Of a DNA stretch of 64,000 nucleotides, positions 42,996 to 55,150 are shown piece after piece. Positions within the stretch are counted from its first letter, which is position 1, and every line of letters starts with the position of its first letter. The notes beneath the pieces were generated by a model. That model saw only the letters and a list, made by a program, of their open reading frames with translations, did not search any database and was not told the origin of the DNA. This DNA comes from Phanerodontia chrysosporium (taxonomy: Eukaryota > Basidiomycota > Agaricomycetes > Polyporales > Phanerochaetaceae). The stretch covers positions 34,304 to 98,303 of the forward strand of contig MJGA01000056.1 of NCBI GenBank assembly GCA_001910725.1, given 5' to 3'. The position numbers and the translations under genes are program-made.

Positions 42996-43286
42996 TATAT
43001 AGTCTGACCGTTTAATTTGAACCGGCTGCGCAGTCGCACAATGCTCCCTCAGATCCTTTGAGAGGTCAAATGGTCTCGAGTTCCATTAGGTACTACTGTA
43101 CATTGAACCACCAGGCGTTCTGGAGTACATGGATAACAGCGGATAGCACATTCTGGACTCGCCCTTTCACTCGCCCTTTCACTTGCGCAGTTCGCTCATG
43201 CAGAGATCTCAAGCTGCGCTTGAGCCACTTCGCTGGTGAAGACGTGATACTCCTTGTCAGGTTAGCTGAGGAGGGCGATATAGTCT

Positions 43287-44741
43287 CTAGAATGCAGGAC
43301 AATAATTTAGATAGATAATAGTGTCGGTGCTTCGCAGCTCACCTGCTTCCGCTTCTTCAGCTTCCTCTATATCGGCGCCGCAATCACCACAGATGGCTAT
43401 AGCGCTTGAGGTGGGGGAGGAAGGTCCTGGCTCTACAGGCCCGACCATGGACGCAGTAGTCACGATTACGCCTTCCGCTGAAGAGTCAGACGACATTGGT
43501 GCGCTCTCGATAAGGCCCGCCGCAGACAAGATCTGAGCAGTCGAGGCTTCCTGTGTGCTCTCAATGAGGCCTACATACAAGTGTTTTAGCTATGTAATCA
43601 TCATGGATACGATGCAATATGAACGCACCGTGCGGTGACACCTCAAAGGTGTAGGAGGGTTGGACATATATCAACGAGGTCCGCAGCGCACTGTCCTGCT
43701 GAAGGAACCATCTGAGCAGATAGGCGTGCAAAACTAGGCCGCCGACTGCGAGACAAAACAGAATCATGGACTGTAGGCGTGGCCAGCGAGGTTGCTGGTG
43801 TAGAAAACTTGTTCGGAGAATGATAGATGGGCGGAAGAATGCATGGAGGCGGAAGCCACTAAGCTTCAGCTGTGTCCCTGTCGCAGGTGGACTAAGGGCG
43901 AGGTCAGAGGAGCTGACTGATATCTCTAGAGAGAATGGGCGATGAGAGGCACGAAGGCACTACGCATGGGGCAGCTAGATACCTTGGCAGTGTTCTTGAC
44001 AGAGGACATTGATTTCCAGAACATCTATGGCCACCGGGAACCGTGGGAGTAATATTTCAGCAACAGAGTCCTGGAAGTCGAGCATAACTCAGACGGTTGA
44101 ACGCTTGGAGGACAACGGCGGTGGCTTACCACGTATCTGCCTTTTCGTCCATCTGGCGATGTCATCGCCGATACTGAATATGCCAGTTGCACTCGGGACT
44201 CGCCTAGCTGTCCCAAGCGGACCTTGATTTGTGTGGTACCTTGTGTAGCCAGGGTCCAGTATCGCCGATCGCCAGAGGTAGCCTCCTGCCATGCCTGTGG
44301 TAGGATACGCTGTTCGTATTCCGTTCGGGTGCCGTTCACTACTGCATAAAGGACTCTTGGACCAGAGACTGCAGTATGTGGCAAGGAAGGTAGGTTGAGA
44401 GTGAGCCACAGCGAACCGAGACGGGCGTAGCAGGTGGTAGAGAGGAGAACAATATATTCGATGTAGTTCCTCTCGAAACGTATCAGCAGTAAGTCGACAT
44501 TGACATGGGTCAGTGAGAGAGGTGAGGGAGGTGAAAGGCGGTTTGCGATGCTAAGGAAGTAAGCCAAGAACACGAAAATCGCGTGTTCGTCCATTGGAGG
44601 CGATGACATCGGGGCGCGGGGTCCTGGCCATGGTATAAGGGCCTGAACGGATTCATGTTCAGTGTGCATGTGTGCGACTTCAGTGGCTGGGAAGAGAACA
44701 AGAGGCGTGAACGTCTGCAAGGTGCGGTCCTGAATGATCAC
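43287..44741 (-). CDS. Hypothetical single-pass membrane protein, multi-exon
   Basis: Coding-like segments on the minus strand: ARLGSLWLTLNLPSLPHTAV, RVLYAVVNGTRTEYEQRI, YWTLATQGTTQIKVRLGQLG, and a membrane helix MILFCLAVGGLVLHAYLLRW near 43700-43765 followed by SYTFEVSPHG. An acidic tail (GADIEEAEEAEAGEL) occupies the last frame. The arrangement (beta-rich region, one helix, tail) and SLWLTLNLP resemble the intact gene at 46672, so the two may be paralogues. Exon joins are not resolved and decay is possible. No named family recognised. Confidence 0.4.
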
Positions 44742-45139
44742 GACCAGGATTCTGAGCCGGAATTCTTACAGTGGTCATTAGGACCGGTGGGCGCATATAC
44801 CTCCAATCATGCATTGTCGCAAGGATCCCAGGCCGCGTTTCAGTTTCAAGATAATTCATATATATAAGGCTGGAGCGTCATGATCATGAGACGTGCGTTT
44901 ACGATCGTGAACATGATCGTGATCATGGATGGCCAAATCCAAGATGGATAAGATCTTGAGGAACTCCACCGGATGCCGTATACACTACTAGATCTCGGAC
45001 GTCAGCGCGATGATGTTCGAACCTCGCGCCAGAAGCCGATTTTAAACGTACCCATGCCAGAGAAGGAGGTATATACGCATGCTGTTGACAAGGAACACGA
45101 ACATAGCTAAGGGTATATATGACGCAATTGAATCTCTAA

Positions 45140-45840
45140 GTCAGATCTAGAAGAGAAGGGTAATCGACGAGACATACCAGACATAGATCAGCTGCAGCGC
45201 GGTGGCACCGACTGCGAAGTAGCCCCACTGATAGCTGGATGCTGTAGACGAGGGCACCCACCAAGCCGGAGACAACGACGACTTCCGACATGAACAGGGT
45301 GGTCATGGTGTCCGAGAGCGAGAGGTCGGTGGTGAGGAGCACCGAGGATGAGTGGGGAGATGATGAACAGCAACACTGTATACACCTTACAACCTGCGAC
45401 TCGAATTAGTATCGGGACTGCAAGCTCGAGAATGGTCGCGTACCCAGATCCGGCAGGTCTCCCCGTCGCCGCTATCGCAAAACTCAGTCGCGATGGGGGT
45501 GACACCGAGGTCGGAGGTCCTGGAGAAGTAGGCTATGGACGTGGCGGTGAGAACGAGATGATCGCGAGGATGTGAAAGAGTAGGGTATTGCGAGGGCACT
45601 GAACAGAGATGCGCTGAGTGTTCATACTACTGCAGCAGCAGGGGACTCACGTACATTTACAGTGAAACTCAGGCCAACGACCACTCGGAACCATAGGTGG
45701 AGATATGGATCTGGGCATTGGGGAGCTTGGAGTCGAGTACCGTGGCCAGCTACCAATGATCATGGCTGGCGCAACTACTTCTGGGGTGTACAGGCCAGGA
45801 GGATCCAGATCCGGAGCGGTGGCCATGGGAGCTGGCCATG
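45140..45840 (-). pseudogene. Frameshifted opsin/HSP30-like seven-helix protein relic
   Basis: Pieces typical of fungal bacteriorhodopsin-like HSP30/YRO2/opsin proteins occur in order but in different frames: STYGSEW, LLFHILAII, LTATSIAYFSRTSDLGVTPI, then FIISPLIL and TTLFMSEVVVVSGLVGALVY, and finally a TALQLIYVW-like end. At least three frame changes are needed (one between LAII and LTATS, two near 45355-45400). The helix carrying the retinal lysine in true opsins is not seen. A relic, not a working gene. Confidence 0.65.
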
Positions 45841-46671
45841 GTCGATGACTCCGAAGAGGGGTGGGGGTGTTGGGTGATTAGTTCCTCTGTCTCTACCCTC
45901 ACCAACGAGGCATGGGTATTTCGTCGATGCTCTGTCCCGCCCCTGCAAAGGCGCAGACGCGATTGTGAGCTTTTGCGACGCTGACGAGACATTGAAAGAC
46001 ATGTGCACGATCGCGGCGAGGCAGCAACTGATTCACAGAAGCGTGCACGTGGAAATGATCATGATGAGGCGCCTACAATCAAACCACGTGTTCTTTCCTG
46101 ATAACACACCAGGGTTATATAGATAAGATTATCTCCGGGCCTAATTAGAATTTCATTGTGCACATGGTGGATACGTACGCGTCAGGTTCGTGGTTCTCAT
46201 GGCCATGGCCAGGTACGTAGATCTAGAGGTGTTGTCACCGACTCATGATCATGCGAATGTTATTATTGACGAAGTAGTCATAGATGAACCTGCTGCAAAA
46301 TCTCGCACAATCAATTGCGAGACCAGCCTTCTAGCCAGACGTGCACATCTGTCACACATGTGCATCGCCCTTGTAAGATATCCTCGTCGCAGGTCATTCT
46401 AGATCTGTTTTGTAACGCCATCTAGATCTGGGACTGCCGATTCACGCAGCGCTAGCTGAACCTCGGGGAGCCGACGCGAACACGGCCATGACCGGGCTCT
46501 GAAATTCCTTTGCGCCAGGCATGATCATAATCATGAGCAGCTAGCACAGCCAGCACGATTCACACCGCTGTCCCCACCGAACTTGTGGTGAGACCCATTA
46601 CTATCGAGCTACGACGTTCACTCATCTCGCACTACAGCCTCCTCGCCACGTCGAAGGCGCTATCCTTCAAT
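45841..46671. other. Intergenic, no gene seen
   Basis: Holds several copies of the TGATCATG-type palindrome and presumably the promoter of the membrane protein gene at 46672. Confidence 0.4.
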
Positions 46672-47964
46672 ATGCCATTCCTGAATAGCTCCTATGACAC
46701 GACAGAGGTCTGCCTGCTCTTCGTTTTGTCCTCAGCCCTACTCCTACTGACCTGCTCTTGCAGGATGATGACACAAAAGACAACATACCTCAGGCAACCG
46801 CTATAGTATCGTTCCTTCCAAGCCCGCAAAAGCAGCACCCGATGTACTCCGTCAAGCTCACGTTCTTCGTACCGCATCGAGCGCTCAGTGTCGACGGCGG
46901 ATCCCGTTGGCTAGAACTAGCCCTTACACCACCTTCAGGCGTAACTCAAGCTCCACTGCCTCGCATCAACGGGCTATATGTCACCATCGGCAACTCCGAG
47001 CCTGCACGGTGGCGGGTCGAACGGTGCATCCAAGACGATCTCAAACGGCGAGGACTCTACGTACGGGTTAGCGTGGATAGTACAGCGGGAGCTCATGTAC
47101 AGATGGAGTACAGGGGGTATGATCAAGGTCTGCACGAGTATAGGAGGTGGTTGTCTTGGTGGAGAGGTCGAGCATGGGACCTGCATGTGCTACTTCCTAC
47201 CTTCCCTGTTCCGGTCGAAGACTTCCAGGTGGACGTCTGTTCTGGCGAAAGTGAGTCATGTTCATCCCCGTTTTGGCCTCTACTGATGGCTCGTATACAA
47301 AGGCTTCCGGTTACAGTCTATTGAGAGCAACTTCCTTCGAGCGGATGCTCTGTTTCCTGACAGTCCCAGTATTCAGCCTTGTCAGCTTTACCCCTACGAT
47401 AATCCTCAGCTGTCCGTACGCGTCTCCGAAATACACGCGAGATGCCAGCAGGGCAACGATACCAGCATGCGATCGACATCTTGCAAGATTCTGTCGACCG
47501 CGATACTGTTGGCGACAATGGGGCTCTTTATCGTGGCTATCGAGTCACTCATGTCTCTAGACGAGCCCGTCCCATTCCCCATTCAGTTTGTTCACAACCA
47601 CCGACTTGATGTGCACTTGTCGCCGTTGCCCGTCCCCTCCCCCACTCCTGCAGACGCCCAAACTACCGCCAGCGTCGTCTACATTACAGTCACGACAACT
47701 GCTTCCGCGATGCCCTCCGCATGTTCGATGCCGCCGTCGTTGCCGTTGGCAAGATCTTTGGAGTCAGAAGCCCGTCCGACCTCTGGTCACTCCAAATCGG
47801 GTTCCCCGGAGAAAGCGCCACTTGCCCCGGCGGATGGACTGGGAAGAGCTAAACAGCGGGTTGCAGACTGGCGCGACCATTTGAGGAACGCACAGGCTCG
47901 AGTACGCAAGGACTTGGCTCAAGCACTGTGGAGATTGTGTGCTCATATCGTTCACTGGCTATGA
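46672..47964 (+). CDS. Hypothetical single-pass membrane protein (394 aa)
   Basis: Exons 46672-46707, 46764-47250 and 47303-47964 total 1185 nt in frame with GT-AG introns of 56 and 52 nt. The N-terminal region is beta-rich (YSVKLTFFVPHRALSVDGGS, RWLELALTPPSGV, WRVERCIQDDLKRRGLYVRV). A hydrophobic helix lies near residues 235-255 (ILSTAILLATMGLFIVAIES). The tail is Pro/Ser/Thr-rich and ends in a basic helix (RAKQRVADWRDHLRNAQARV). I recognise no family. A transmembrane domain with two soluble faces is the firm point; topology is unknown. Confidence 0.62.
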
Positions 47965-48222
47965 CGATTTTGACCGCTACGCAGTTGTATTTGTACGTTT
48001 GGCTGTATTGCACACCTTCAATGTACTCTACCCTAGCTACTTAGTCTTCGTGAGAGCATGCCTGTGGTGCTCTTTACCTGCTAGCTAGCTATCGCTGGGT
48101 CGTATAAGTGGCGGTAATCATGAGATCATGGTGAAACACACGTACATTCATCATGAGGACTAGTGCTGTCGCACATACCGGTATATATATATACGTCTGT
48201 TTGACCCTCATATGTCCTGGTC

Positions 48223-49027
48223 ATGATCATGGACTCGTCTCTGTCGCCCCAGGTCTTCTTCGTGAAGCACAACACATTGGCAGGCTCCGCCGCCTGCGTT
48301 TCGGAAAAGTCGAAGGCTCAAGCGGACCATACCATCGCCATCGAAACTTTGCCAGCCGGAGAGCAGATAGGGACAGCAGTACCATTGGCGATTGGAGCAG
48401 CAACACTGGCAGATGAAGGAGAGTTTCCTCGTATCATCAACTTCTGCGGGTTCGAGTTTCCCACGTATCTTACATGCCGGCACTGCTGATAGATAGACAG
48501 GACGAAGGAACTATGCACTGAGTACCGTTGGAACATGCTCAAACTTGACGACAGATATGTATGCAAGGTCTTCCCAGATCCTCAGCTACCTGGGGAACAG
48601 CCTCGAGCGGAGGTCGCCCTTGTTTACCCAGGTACGCCTCTCATGTTGATCCTATGACGCTTGACGATACATCTTGTTCAGAGAAGGATGATCTCGCTGG
48701 AATGATCCCTGGCGGGTTCCCTCCAGACTTTCCCCAAGTGTCTTCCTCGGTCCCAGACGAGAAGCTGAGTGCATTGTATGCCCACAATATCCCTGTTCGT
48801 ATCTGTCATTTGCTTCTCCAAGTGGCGTGATCAGAGTCCCATACTCACCTAGGGCACCTCCAATGCTGCGGGCGATGCCGGAGTCTCTGGTCTGGGAGTG
48901 CGCCCGCAAGCAACCCCGGACGAGATTCCCAACGGCACCACCAATCCGACGTCGGGTCCTCGAGGCCGTGCCGTTAAGAAAGCCTTGCGAAGGCAATACG
49001 CGATAGAGGACCTGAGCGAGATGATAG
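48223..49027 (+). CDS. Hypothetical protein, at least four exons
   Basis: Exons 48223-48464, 48501-48631, 48682-48794 and 48853-49027 join in frame over GT-AG introns (36-58 nt). An ATG at 48229 is an alternative start. Readable parts: HTIAIETLPAGEQIGTAVPL, CTEYRWNMLKLDDRYVCKVF, GMIPGGFPPDFPQVSSSVPD, RAVKKALRRQYAIEDLSEMI. A fifth exon should follow the GTGAGT donor at 49028; several acceptors are possible and the true end is unresolved. No known domain. Confidence 0.5.
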
Positions 49028-49680
49028 GTGAGTACCGACCCTTGTCTAGTTGCACGTATACTCAAGCCAAGTCACACCACCGAGAGCATCCTCATCGCCC
49101 TCGAACGCGCGCCGTCACCAGCGGCCGTGTACAGAAAGCAACGACTCCTAAGAGACATAGAACTGCTAACAAATGAGGATGTGGTATACATATTATAACA
49201 TATAGAACAATGTAACACGCAGGGACGCATGTGCTCTGGATCTGGAGCAAGAACATATATGCATCTTCGCTGGATCTTATCTGTTATCTTTGCTTGCACT
49301 ATCTTATCATTCCTCTTTGATCATGATTGCGCGTTATCAGTCGCAGGCCGGGCGAGTCCGAGCATCGTCACATGATCACTGATCAATCGAACCATGGCTG
49401 GCCACGGCTTTGCATGCGCAATTGCGTGCCTCCTCTCCGCCTCCTTGCAGGAGCAGCTTCTGATGTCTCGCCAACGTCGCAAAAGCTCAAATCGCGTCTG
49501 CACCTGTGCAGGGGCGGGCCAGAGCAGCGACGAGACACCCCTGCCTCTTCGGCGGGGGTAGAGACAGAGGAACTGACCTTCACCTCTACGCCTTTGACTC
49601 TGCCTCTACGCCTTTGACAACGCGAAAGCGGCTATGCCAGCCATTCCACCCACTCTCCGAATAAGGCCCGTGGTCAACTG

Positions 49681-50163
49681 GTGCCTTCAGATATGTTCGA
49701 CACTGCTTGGTCGAGGGCTGCGGGTCGGGGTGCGCTGACGATGGTAAGTCGGTCTGCCTTGTTACCTGCGCTCAATTGTGACTCTGCCATCCTAGAGCCG
49801 CTGCGCGCACGCGAGTTGCTGACGGCGCCATCAGTACGGCCTGTAAGACCGCCCCGAGCTCGAGACGTGGCACAAAGGTTGCGTCGTCCTCATCGGCGAC
49901 GCCGCACACCCGACAAGCCCCGTAGGTGCACTACCAGCAGCTTGTCTTCTGCACGCACTGACGCGGCACAATCACAGCGTTTCTGCCAGGGCGCGAACCA
50001 GTCGTTCAAGGACGCGGGCCTCGTCGACCTCTTCGCAGAGCATTGCTCTGCGCTCGGCACACCTGCGACCGGGGCCCTCGAGGTGGCCTTCATGCAGCTG
50101 GAGACAGTGCGCATCCCACGTACCACCTCCCACTTTCCATCGCTATGGTCTACGCCACCATAG
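49681..50163 (+). pseudogene. FAD-dependent monooxygenase fragment (salicylate-hydroxylase-like)
   Basis: DRPELETWHKGCVVLIGDAAHPTSP (over 49847-49920) carries the GDAAHP motif of FAD monooxygenases. After a GTAGGT...CACAG intron, QGANQSFKDAG continues the conserved QGANQ helix. The same frame carries a TAA at 49844-49846 just upstream (GL-stop-DRPE), and the N-terminal FAD-binding GxGxxG domain is absent. A broken fragment. Confidence 0.7.
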
Positions 50164-50371
50164 CGAGCACGCGAACGGTCCTCGTCGGGGAGCACACACA
50201 CCTCTGCCTTCCATGTCACCCGAGATGAGAGAGATGTGCAAGTCTGTTCCTCGTAAGCACGCGCTTCATCCTTGTCTGTCCCACGGCATTCGGACCTTCG
50301 CTGCCAATGTTCGGCTTGCTCATTGGGACAGGCCTGGGTCTTCTCACCTCTGACTATCCCATTCCTAGAGT

Positions 50372-52012
50372 GTGAACTCGCTCCTCCCCCCCCCCCCCCG
50401 GAGGCCATCATTCATCTCCCTCCCGAACGCCAGTACCTTGACCCTCCTCCATCGCAATGACAAGGATGCAGACGATGATAACGTGGGCTCCGTCCCCTAC
50501 CTGGACGACCCCGTACAAGTCCTACCCGGCATCTGGCTCTGGAATGAGGACAACGCTCCGGACTGGAGGGGTCTCATGGCCAGAGGAATCAAGTCCATTC
50601 TCAACGTCGCAAAGGAGGTTACATGCCCCATCGAGTGCGTACCGTCTCATACGCTACGCTGTGTCACCTCGCTTTCCGATTTCAAGCACTCGTCCCTCCA
50701 CTTGCGACCCAGCTACATACCACCGCACGTCTCCAGCGGCCGGCCCGGAATGCACTACCTGCAGTTGCCATAGTCGCACGGACAGTCCGACCTTGTGGTT
50801 GAGGGCTTCCCGTCCGCGATGACCTTTGTTGACCAGGCACTGGAAAGAGGCGATGGCATTCTGATCCAGTATGTATTGATGGGCTTTTGTGAGCAGAATC
50901 CGTCTGAATTTGAGTCTGCCATAGCTGCCAATGTGGTGTCTCACGATCTGCAGCGATGATCGCTCTGCTGATGCGCGCTGCAGTGCAACAGTCCCCGACA
51001 GTGCCTCCGGAGGTCTGGGCGCTGAAAACAATGCATGACGCCTATGCCTTTGTGAAAGAAGAGCAAGTAGGTGGGACCTAACATGTCGTACGTAACATCG
51101 CTTCGGTTTCGCAGGACTGTTAATCCTAATTTGCCTTGTTTTAGGCCGATATATCAGCTGCTTGACTACGAGCGGGCACTCAAGCCTGCCAATGGATCGC
51201 CCTCTCCGTCGGAGCAGTCTTCTATTGCCGCCGAACAAGAGTGTGCCCGACGTCGTCAAATGGTCGACGACGCAGACGCCGGGGACAATGATCGTGAAAA
51301 CGTCGAGGTCATGCGCGAGGCACGAGCCTTGGACCAGGCGATGGAGATTCAGAGGATATCTCGCAGATCCCCGGTCTCTTCGATCACTTCTTTGAACGGC
51401 CTCGGCATGGGCCATGCTTGGAGGAGCAAATGCGGCAGCGGCCGTACTCGCTCGGGGTTTGTTGCGAGCGTCGCAACTACTGGCAGCGTTCTCAGCGAGC
51501 AACTTGTCGAGGAGGACGAGGAGCAGGAGCTACTGGTGGCGGCTTCACTGAAACCAGCTGCTCAAGTGCTGAGCCCACGGAGGACGAGGCTTCCTCTACC
51601 CATACCTCCGGGGAGGCTGATTCATATTGTCAGGTGCCCGCAAAGCTTACCCCCGAGTCTCCACTCATATTCCCCCTCAGCTCCTGCGCTCAAGACATCC
51701 TTAATCTTCCCTCCGCACCAGCCACCGCAACCGCCACATCTTTCTCGCTGTCTAAGCCGCACCCATGGTGGGCGCGGCGGCGCAGCATCCGTCGATCACG
51801 AGTTCCATCGTGTCAATGTCTTTTTGCTTCCGCGAAACGTGTGCCCCCGAGGCCGGAGGGGAGAGCGCCGGTTTTGCGCCACGAGGCTGCCGGCGGCGGG
51901 GCCAATTTCGTGCGTAAGCTCTTTTAGTGCAGGTTTTGGCATGGCCTTGGCCGTCACGGAGCACCGCAAGCAGAGGCCCGAGCGCATCCAAGCGTGCTGG
52001 GCCGCAGACTAG
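50372..52012 (+). pseudogene. Dual-specificity protein phosphatase with one in-frame stop
   Basis: ATG at 50372 opens a Pro-rich start across a run of 14 C. The phosphatase domain begins VLPGIWLWNEDNAPDWRGLM and RGIKSILNVAKE. GRPGMHYLQLP is then followed by TAG (50771-50773) where relatives have Trp before SHGQSD. The frame continues VEGFPSAMTFVDQALERGDG, then an intron, then the intact catalytic loop HCQCGVSRSA (CX5R) and RPIYQLLDYERAL. A long Ser/Pro-rich tail follows to 52012. Only the one nonsense codon was found, so it may be a young pseudogene, a sequencing error, or a polymorphism. Confidence 0.72.
50386..50399 (+). repeat. Homopolymer run of 14 C
   Basis: Lies at the 5' end of the phosphatase frame. 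Length errors here would shift the first codons. Confidence 0.95.
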
Positions 52013-52333
52013 TGCGGGGTACGTGACTGGGCGCGTGCACACATGTCAAAAGGTGGGTGTTGGGAGTCAGCTACGATGACTGTAATAAATATGGGACGCG
52101 GTAGCGTTGCATGCGAGAGTGACAACAGAGGTCTGGGGACAGTATTACGGGTGAAAGTACAGTGCGGGTGGTTGCAGAACAGGACACGACACGACACGAG
52201 AGCAAAAGTCAGGACGCAGGATAGTATGGTACACAGGTGCAGAATGAGAGCATGGCTCAAGATGGGGCATATGAAGGAGAGAAGATGATCGAAAGTATGC
52301 TTTTGTGATGTCGCGAGCTTCTGGGGCCGAATG

Positions 52334-53865
52334 TTATCGTCTGCATGCGTAGACTTGCTCCAGGCGAATATAGTTAGGGGTTCGGCCCTCCAGGAGTTCT
52401 TGGCGCGCCGCCTCCTCGATCGGATCCAGAATCTGTTCAGGAAGTCCAGTTCCCAAGAGCAAAGGCCGACCAGAGAGAAGAAATGCCTGTGATTGCCAAC
52501 GTGTCAAACCCCCGAGCGAACGTGAGGCAAGCCAAGAAGACGACTCACAAGAATGTCGTCGCGCATGAGGGCGCCATGGCGATTCCGCGTGCGCGCAACT
52601 TCGTCGTTGCCAGGGTAGAACGTCGACGTCTGGTACCACCACTCACGGTATTCGACGTCGTAAAAGGCCGGGTGGGCGGTCGTCCAGCGGTAGAGATGGT
52701 TGGCGGCCTCGGGCTCGCCGCCCTGCTGCTGGACGGCGGTGTGTGCAAGACTCATCCAGCGAGCGAGCGCGCTGGGCTGCGACGCGAGTGGCACAGGCCG
52801 CCTGTCGGCGCCGTAGACGCGGAAGTCGAACTCGGTGAGCTCGATGAGGCCGCCCGGCTTCAGAGTCAGGGCAATCTGATCGATGAGGTTCTGGTAGTCG
52901 CGGATCTGGGCAATCGGGGAGCGTGAGCGATCGCGATCACCCTTGCACGCGTGCGGAGAGGGAGGAATAGTGCGCTGCCGGTGGGGACGCGATCGGCGGA
53001 CAAGACTCACCCCAGACGAGACGAGACGGACGTGGGCGACGTTGAACTCGCTTGTGTAGTGTTGCAACCCGAGGTTGATGTCGTCGATCTCGCTCCTGCG
53101 ACGCGCGGCGCCCGTCAGTTGCATGTCCGCTACGCTTGCTGAGCGTTAGTGTGGGACAGACCTGCAGTTTGGCGGCATGTGTCGACAGGACGGGTGGCGG
53201 AAGCCCTGGGCTCTGCTGGGGCACTCGCCGTTGGTGCAGGTAACCCGGAGGGGGATGAGGTCGACGCCAACCGCGTCCACGTGAGGAAAGTCGTGCGCGA
53301 CGTCGAGGATCCTGTGCACACCGGGACGTTCATTCATTATTAGCGGCGGGATGCGGCGCAAACTATCACGGGACTGACCAGCTCCCGCTGCCGCAGCCGA
53401 GGTCGACAACCGACTTGCGGACGCCGGGCTCGTACGCGAGGACTTCGTAGAGCGGCTGGGGATATTTGCCCATGACCTCGATGAACATGAGGTGCTGGTA
53501 GTCTGGGAGCACGTCAGCGGCGGAAAACCAGCAGCTGTGGCGGGGTGCGTACCGAGTCGCTCAAACTCGTCCTCGTCGGCCGGGAGGCGGTAGACCTCTG
53601 AGAAATTGTTGAGGCCACGGCCGTACTCTTGGCGGAAGACGTTGGCGCGGATGCAGCTGTTCATGGTCATGACAGAGGGCGTCGGCGAGCCGGCGCGGAC
53701 GCTGCCCATGGAGGTGACGGAGCTGGCGTGTACGGACACGCTCATGAGGGAGCGGCCGGAGGCGGAACTAGAGTCGCTCTCGTCGCCCGAGTCCTGGTCG
53801 GGCTGGGGCGAGGGCGGCGGGGCGTCGGGAGACCCAGCTGCAGACGGGTGGCCATGGCACTGCAT
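52334..53865 (-). CDS. SAM-dependent class I methyltransferase (LaeA-like fold)
   Basis: The N-terminal 70 residues are Ser/Pro/Asp-rich. RQEYGRGLNNFSEVYRLPAD then leads into the Rossmann fold: HLMFIEVMGKYPQPLYEVLA, motif I VVDLGCGSGSW, FPHVDAVGVDLIPL (acidic loop end of beta 2), EIDDINLGLQHY, HVRLVSSG, IALTLKPGGLIELTEFDF. The tail includes RDDILAFLLSGRPLLLGTGL and ends at 52334. Five or so short introns with clear GT-AG ends separate these. Substrate unknown; LaeA-type regulators of secondary metabolism and other small-molecule methyltransferases share this fold. Convergent with the phosphatase gene. Confidence 0.83.
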
Positions 53866-55150
53866 GGTCGCTGGGCGTGTGTCCGCAGCGCTGTGGAGGG
53901 CGTGAGGGAGGCGGAGGGTATGGAGACTGGGGCATGGTCGTTATAAGCAGGGCGGGGACGCAGAAATCAGAGGATGCCGGCGGAGGAGAGGACACGCTTC
54001 GGGGAGCGCCATCCATTGCCATCCGGGGAGTCCATCTCTGCGACCCACGTGGCCAATGCCGCCGGCAACTATCCCAGGGCCTCCGACGACGTCGACGCCT
54101 CCTCCGCCGTCGACACGCCCTCGCGCAACGCCAGGGTACCCCTCGTCTGGCACTCCCGACCATCTGCGATCCCGCAAAGGGCCCTTGGCACGCGCGCCGT
54201 GCTTGCTCTCGTCGCCCTCCCCGGCAAACCTTCCTGCTCAGCCTGCCGGGGCCCCGCGCCGGCTCGCCCCTGCCCGTTGCGTCCAGCGCAGCGCGGGCCT
54301 GGCGGGCTGCGCGCCCTCGCTCCCGCGCGTACATACGCCCCTGCGCCCTCGCCCACTTGGCGCACTTGGCGGCGCACACATGCCCCCCTGCGGCGGCGCA
54401 TCCGGGCCCATCTAGGTGTACACCAGGGCCCACGCCCCGCCAGACGCGTGTACGCGCAACGTCCAACACAACCCCCCGGCGGAGTCCCTCCGACCCTGCG
54501 CCAGCTAGTCCGCCCGCGAGGCCAACTCCGCGTAGGTTGCGGCTCTCGCGACGCGCGCACACACGGTCCGGTCTTCTTCTCGCCCAGCGTGTGCGTGCGT
54601 GTGCCAGCCCACAAAGTCGCCGATGGGGGCACCGCCACACTGGGGCTCACGCATTCATCATGGTATGCTGGATCATTGCGCCTATACTTCACTGTGAGTC
54701 ATTCCATATCCACGACCCAACGCCTCAGGCTAAACCTTCCTGTAGTCGAGAATGCTTTTCACGCGCAGCAGTACGTGACCCTTCCAATCGTTACGCCTTT
54801 CGACGACGCGGACATCGACTATTGTTCGGGGTATGACCAGCAGCAATCATATCTACGGCCCAGGGCAGCTGTACGTCCTGTGTTCCTTATCACAGGATTA
54901 CCTTCTCTAACGATTCTTCTCCTAGCTACCTTGGGCGGCATTGTCTTTAACTGGTGGGGCGACATCGTCGTCCGGCAGATGCCGAACGACGAACGACGCG
55001 ATAAGCATGCCCTTCGTCATGCCACCTGTCAACCAAAAATTTGGTCCCACGTCTCAATAGGAATCGGTCTTCCGTGAGGAAAGAGGATGAGGAAAGAGGG
55101 ATTGAGATTGAGGTTGATATTGTACTAATATCATGCGTATCACGTGAGAA
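53866..55150. other. GC-rich region without a supported gene
   Basis: Long open frames occur on both strands (to 367 codons) because GC is very high at 54.0-54.6 kb. Their products are Arg/Pro/Ala-rich with no domain, so they are probably chance. It should include the methyltransferase promoter. A plus-strand patch near 54768-55010 with a hydrophobic stretch (SLTILLLATLGGIVFNWWGD) is the only hint of coding. Confidence 0.4.

Noticed and set aside
49028..49198. A last exon reading ILIALERAPSPAAVYRKQRL for the gene at 48223
   Set aside because: It looks coding, but no AG acceptor gives the right phase from the donor at 49028, so it was not joined.
53877..55077. Long overlapping open frames on both strands (290-367 codons)
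   Set aside because: The stretch is extremely GC-rich, products are Arg/Pro/Ala-rich without domains, and frames overlap on opposite strands.
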